Part shown: in pieces, positions 61,582 through 64,000 of the stretch
How positions within the stretch are numbered: position 1 is the stretch's first letter
How the letters are laid out: every line of letters begins with the position of its first letter
DNA from: Xenorhabdus yunnanensis
GTDB lineage: Bacteria > Pseudomonadota > Gammaproteobacteria > Enterobacterales > Enterobacteriaceae
NCBI RefSeq assembly: GCF_028598805.1
Contig: NZ_JAQRFI010000024.1
Span: 1 to 64,000 of the forward strand
Length of the DNA stretch: 64,000 bases
Direction: 5' to 3'
Made by a program: the position numbers and the translations under genes
Notes under the pieces: generated by a model
What the model was told of the DNA's origin: nothing
Database searches by the model: none
What the model saw: the letters and a program-made list of their open reading frames with translations, nothing else

Positions 61582-62184
61582 ATGACACACTTTTCAACAA
61601 TTTCTGAATTACAGAATTTATCGGTTGATTTATTGAAGTTTGAACAAAAATTAAAGCTGTTTGGTGACCATCTTGGCTTAAATTTTGCGCAATATTCAGC
61701 AGATCACATTTCCTTGCGTTGTAATGAAACGGCAATAGCTGATCGCTGGCATCAAGGTTTTTTGCAATGTGGTCAATTGATGTCTGAAAACATGATTAAT
61801 GGTCGTCCTATCTGCTTATTTGAGTTAGAGGAGCCAATAGCATTACTTGGCTGGCAAATTGATTGTGTCGAGTTACCTTATCCGGGTAAAAAGCAATATG
61901 TACACGAAGGCTGGGAGCATGTCGAATTGGTTCTGCCTGTGCCACCAGAACAACTTGTACACGAAGCTTATAAGTTATTGCCTGATCCGTTGCCCGATAT
62001 TTATCGCACAAAAGAAAGTCACCCGAAAAGTAATAATGAAAGGTTACCAAACTCAACGTTAGCAGTAACAAATGGTGAACTTACAATCAAATTTCACTCT
62101 TTTCCTCTCAAAGAGATCATCAAAAGTGAGGCCTGGTCGGCAAAAATAACTTTTTCTTTATGCGGGCTTAGCAAAAAATTCTAA
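61582..62184 (+). CDS. yecM: VOC-fold protein YecM
   Basis: 200 residues, slightly longer than E. coli YecM (188). ADHISLRCNETAIADRWHQGFLQCGQLMSENMINGRPICLFEL and WEHVELVLP contain the His/Glu residues of this VOC-fold family (metal site). Biochemical role unknown. It follows the usual order argS-yecM-cutC. Confidence 0.9.
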   Translation: MTHFSTISELQNLSVDLLKFEQKLKLFGDHLGLNFAQYSADHISLRCNETAIADRWHQGFLQCGQLMSENMINGRPICLFELEEPIALLGWQIDCVELPYPGKKQYVHEGWEHVELVLPVPPEQLVHEAYKLLPDPLPDIYRTKESHPKSNNERLPNSTLAVTNGELTIKFHSFPLKEIIKSEAWSAKITFSLCGLSKKF

Positions 62185-62306
62185 CCTTGTGACCTCCAAT
62201 AAAATATTAAATAAAATTAATTGCCATAGTTAATAGGTTCATTAATGAAATATTTTAGGGACATATAAATGGAGCAGTGAGAGTTTATATCCGAGGAGGT
62301 CTTTGA

Positions 62307-63059
62307 ATGATAAAGCTGGAAATTTGCTGTTATAGCATAAATTGTGCTTTGGTTGCACAAAAGGCGGGAGCTGATCGCATTGAATTGAGCGCAAGCCCGT
62401 CGGAAGGTGGGGTAACACCTAGCTTCGGGGCGTTGCAGCACGCACTACAGCGTTTATCAATTCCAGTGCATCCCATTGTACGGCCGAGAGGGGGAGATTT
62501 CTGCTACAGCAATACTGATTTCGAAGTGATGAAAGATGATGTTGCTCGTATCCGTGATATGGGATTCCCCGGGGTAGTTTTTGGCGTTTTAAACGAAGAA
62601 GGCCATATTGATCGGCTTCGCATGAGACAATTGATGTCATTGTCAGGAAATATGGAAGTTACTTTTCATCGCGCATTTGATATGTGTTTCAATCCACATG
62701 TTGCTTTGGAGCAACTGACAGAGTTAGGTGTACAGCGTATTTTAACTTCTGGCCAGCAACAAAATGCTGAGTTGGGATTACCTCTGTTAAAAGAGCTGTT
62801 ACAGGCTAGCCAAAGGCCGATTATCATGCCGGGTGCTGGTGTCAGGATGAGCAATATCAGTAAGTTTCTGGAAATTGGGATAACGGAAGTTCATAGTTCA
62901 GCAGGCAAGACGGCGCCTTCTTCCATGAGATATCGAAAAGCAGGTGTCACGATGAGTTCTGACGACAGTGATATAGATGAATATGCTCACTACTGTGTTG
63001 ATGGTCAGCTGGTTGAATCAATGAAGGGAGTGATTAGCCTGGTTCAACGGAAAAAATAG
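62307..63059 (+). CDS. cutC: Copper homeostasis protein CutC
   Basis: 250 residues (E. coli 248), a TIM-barrel: [74 protein letters not shown] and IIMPGAGVR. Reported to affect copper tolerance; the enzyme activity is not settled. GAGGAGGTCTTTGAATG is a very strong ribosome site. ERIC copy C follows. Confidence 0.95.
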   Translation: MIKLEICCYSINCALVAQKAGADRIELSASPSEGGVTPSFGALQHALQRLSIPVHPIVRPRGGDFCYSNTDFEVMKDDVARIRDMGFPGVVFGVLNEEGHIDRLRMRQLMSLSGNMEVTFHRAFDMCFNPHVALEQLTELGVQRILTSGQQQNAELGLPLLKELLQASQRPIIMPGAGVRMSNISKFLEIGITEVHSSAGKTAPSSMRYRKAGVTMSSDDSDIDEYAHYCVDGQLVESMKGVISLVQRKK

Positions 63060-63060
63060 A

Positions 63061-63168
63061 CCCCAAGCTGTAGCGCAGCGACAAAAGCGTGAATCCCAGT
63101 CATATAGTTAATTATATGACTGGGAGAAGACAGCCAACAAAGTAGCAATTTGAAAAATGAAGAGTATG
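63061..63168. repeat. ERIC-like element (copy C, diverged, opposite orientation)
   Basis: About 108 bp. Read on the minus strand it gives CATTTTTCAAATTGCTACTTTGTTGGCTG, then a central palindrome (CCCAGTCATAT..ATATGACTGGG). It follows the plan of copies A and B but is shorter and more diverged at one end. Confidence 0.7.
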
Positions 63169-63171
63169 AAG

Positions 63172-64000
63172 TTATGGCTTGCGGGCAATAAGGACGGCTC
63201 GTAGTGGTGCAGGGTAGCCTTCTATCGTTTTATTGTGATCGTTTGGATCAAGAAAATCGACCAATGATTCAGTCTTCATCCATTCTGTCTGGCGTTGTTC
63301 ATCCAGTGTCGTGACCGCATGATCGACAATTCGGACGTCAATAAAACCACATTTCTCCAACCAAACTTTCAGCATTTTGGCAGACGGAATAAAGTAGACA
63401 TTCCGCATTTGTGCATAACGTTCACCCGGCATGAGACATTGATGCTCATCACCTTCAATCACCAAACTCTCCAAAACTAATTCGCCGCCAGAGACCAGCT
63501 GGTTTTTCAGTTGCCATAAATGGTCGAGGGGAGAGCGGCGATGGTAAAGCACGCCCATTGAGAACACTGTATCAAAGGCTTTTAGTTCTGGTAATTGTTC
63601 AATGCCCAGAGGCAGAAGATGAGCACGTTGATCATTGCCCAATAATTTCTTGACGGCCTCAAATTGGCAAAGGAAAAGCTGAGTTGGATCAATGCCCACC
63701 ACTAAATCAGCCCCTTCACCAACCATGCGCCACATGTGGTAACCACTGCCACAACCGACATCAAGTACGGTTCTGCCTTCTAAAGACGAAATATGGGGAA
63801 GGACGCGATCCCACTTCCAGTCAGAACGCCATTCGGTATCAATCTCCACGCCATACAACGAAAAAGGCCCTTTACGCCATGGCATCAATAACTTCAGAAT
63901 ATTTTGAATACAGGCTTTTTCACCGTTTGAAAGTTCCGGCTCATGATTCGCGATGATGCCATTTTTCAGGTTAAGCTGAGTAGGATGAATCTCAGGCAGA
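63172..64000 (-). CDS. cmoB: tRNA U34 carboxymethyltransferase CmoB (partial at window edge)
   Basis: The frame runs from the stop at 63172 to the window end without a stop; the start lies outside (the family is about 323 residues, 276 seen here). SAM site [14 protein letters not shown] near the middle, [32 protein letters not shown], and the end [15 protein letters not shown]. It transfers a carboxymethyl group from carboxy-SAM to 5-hydroxyuridine at position 34 of tRNA. Convergent to cutC across an ERIC element. Confidence 0.96.
   Translation of the reverse strand, partial: LPEIHPTQLNLKNGIIANHEPELSNGEKACIQNILKLLMPWRKGPFSLYGVEIDTEWRSDWKWDRVLPHISSLEGRTVLDVGCGSGYHMWRMVGEGADLVVGIDPTQLFLCQFEAVKKLLGNDQRAHLLPLGIEQLPELKAFDTVFSMGVLYHRRSPLDHLWQLKNQLVSGGELVLESLVIEGDEHQCLMPGERYAQMRNVYFIPSAKMLKVWLEKCGFIDVRIVDHAVTTLDEQRQTEWMKTESLVDFLDPNDHNKTIEGYPAPLRAVLIARKP

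Overview
The window is an AT-rich enterobacterial chromosome segment. Its core genes keep Escherichia coli-like order in several blocks, and it carries ERIC repeats and many accessory loci. The mixture fits Morganellaceae of the Xenorhabdus/Photorhabdus type: paired GDSL-esterase autotransporters, a very large inverse autotransporter, an M60/enhancin-like metalloprotease and many decayed genes. The genus is an inference from gene content, not from any database search.

Layout. 1-16.5 kb is accessory DNA. It holds the end of an IS30-type transposase, a 7.5-kb invasin/intimin-like gene broken by two frameshifts, an ERIC-interrupted oxidoreductase relic, an alpha/beta hydrolase, a tiny secreted four-cysteine peptide, mdaB with an AraC-type regulator, an unknown 152-aa gene, a Tat-exported amidohydrolase and an M60 peptidase flanked by two near-identical terminators. 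16.5-32 kb is core: ychF-pth, ychH, two tandem GDSL autotransporters in the place where E. coli keeps dauA, then prs-ispE-lolB and, divergently, hemA-prfA-prmC-sirB1-kdsA.

32-40.3 kb is a complete seven-gene Nit1-type nitrilase cluster (flavoprotein, MSMEG_0570-like, AIR-synthase-like, GNAT, radical SAM, nitrilase, MSMEG_0572-like). A divergent PAS/PAS/AAA+/Fis activator of sigma-54 lies beside it. The shared intergenic region carries a good -24/-12 sequence and two palindromes, so the operon can be read as one sigma-54-controlled nitrile/cyanide-nitrogen unit. An ERIC element separates its first two genes. 40.5-51 kb is mixed: dauA (displaced), a ynbA-ynbC-ynbD membrane-lipid/phosphatase operon without ynbB, a WYL regulator, an SRPBCC-VOC fusion, a hydrolase with a large internal deletion, a small membrane protein and two identical tRNA-Ser(GGA) genes.

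51-64 kb is core again: ghrA, ycdY, yceB, mdtH, rimJ, murJ, argS, yecM, cutC, cmoB (running off the edge). Several genes of the E. coli order (ycdX, grxB, yceH, mviM) are missing, and decayed ISKra4-like transposase DNA lies between rimJ and murJ.

A pattern across the whole window is short tandem duplication of 11-18 bp, found both between genes and in frame inside genes (ispE, the M60 peptidase, prmC and others). The best candidates for follow-up are the sigma-54-wired Nit1 operon, the split giant adhesin with an unrecognised tail, the small secreted Cys peptide, and the tandem-duplication signature.
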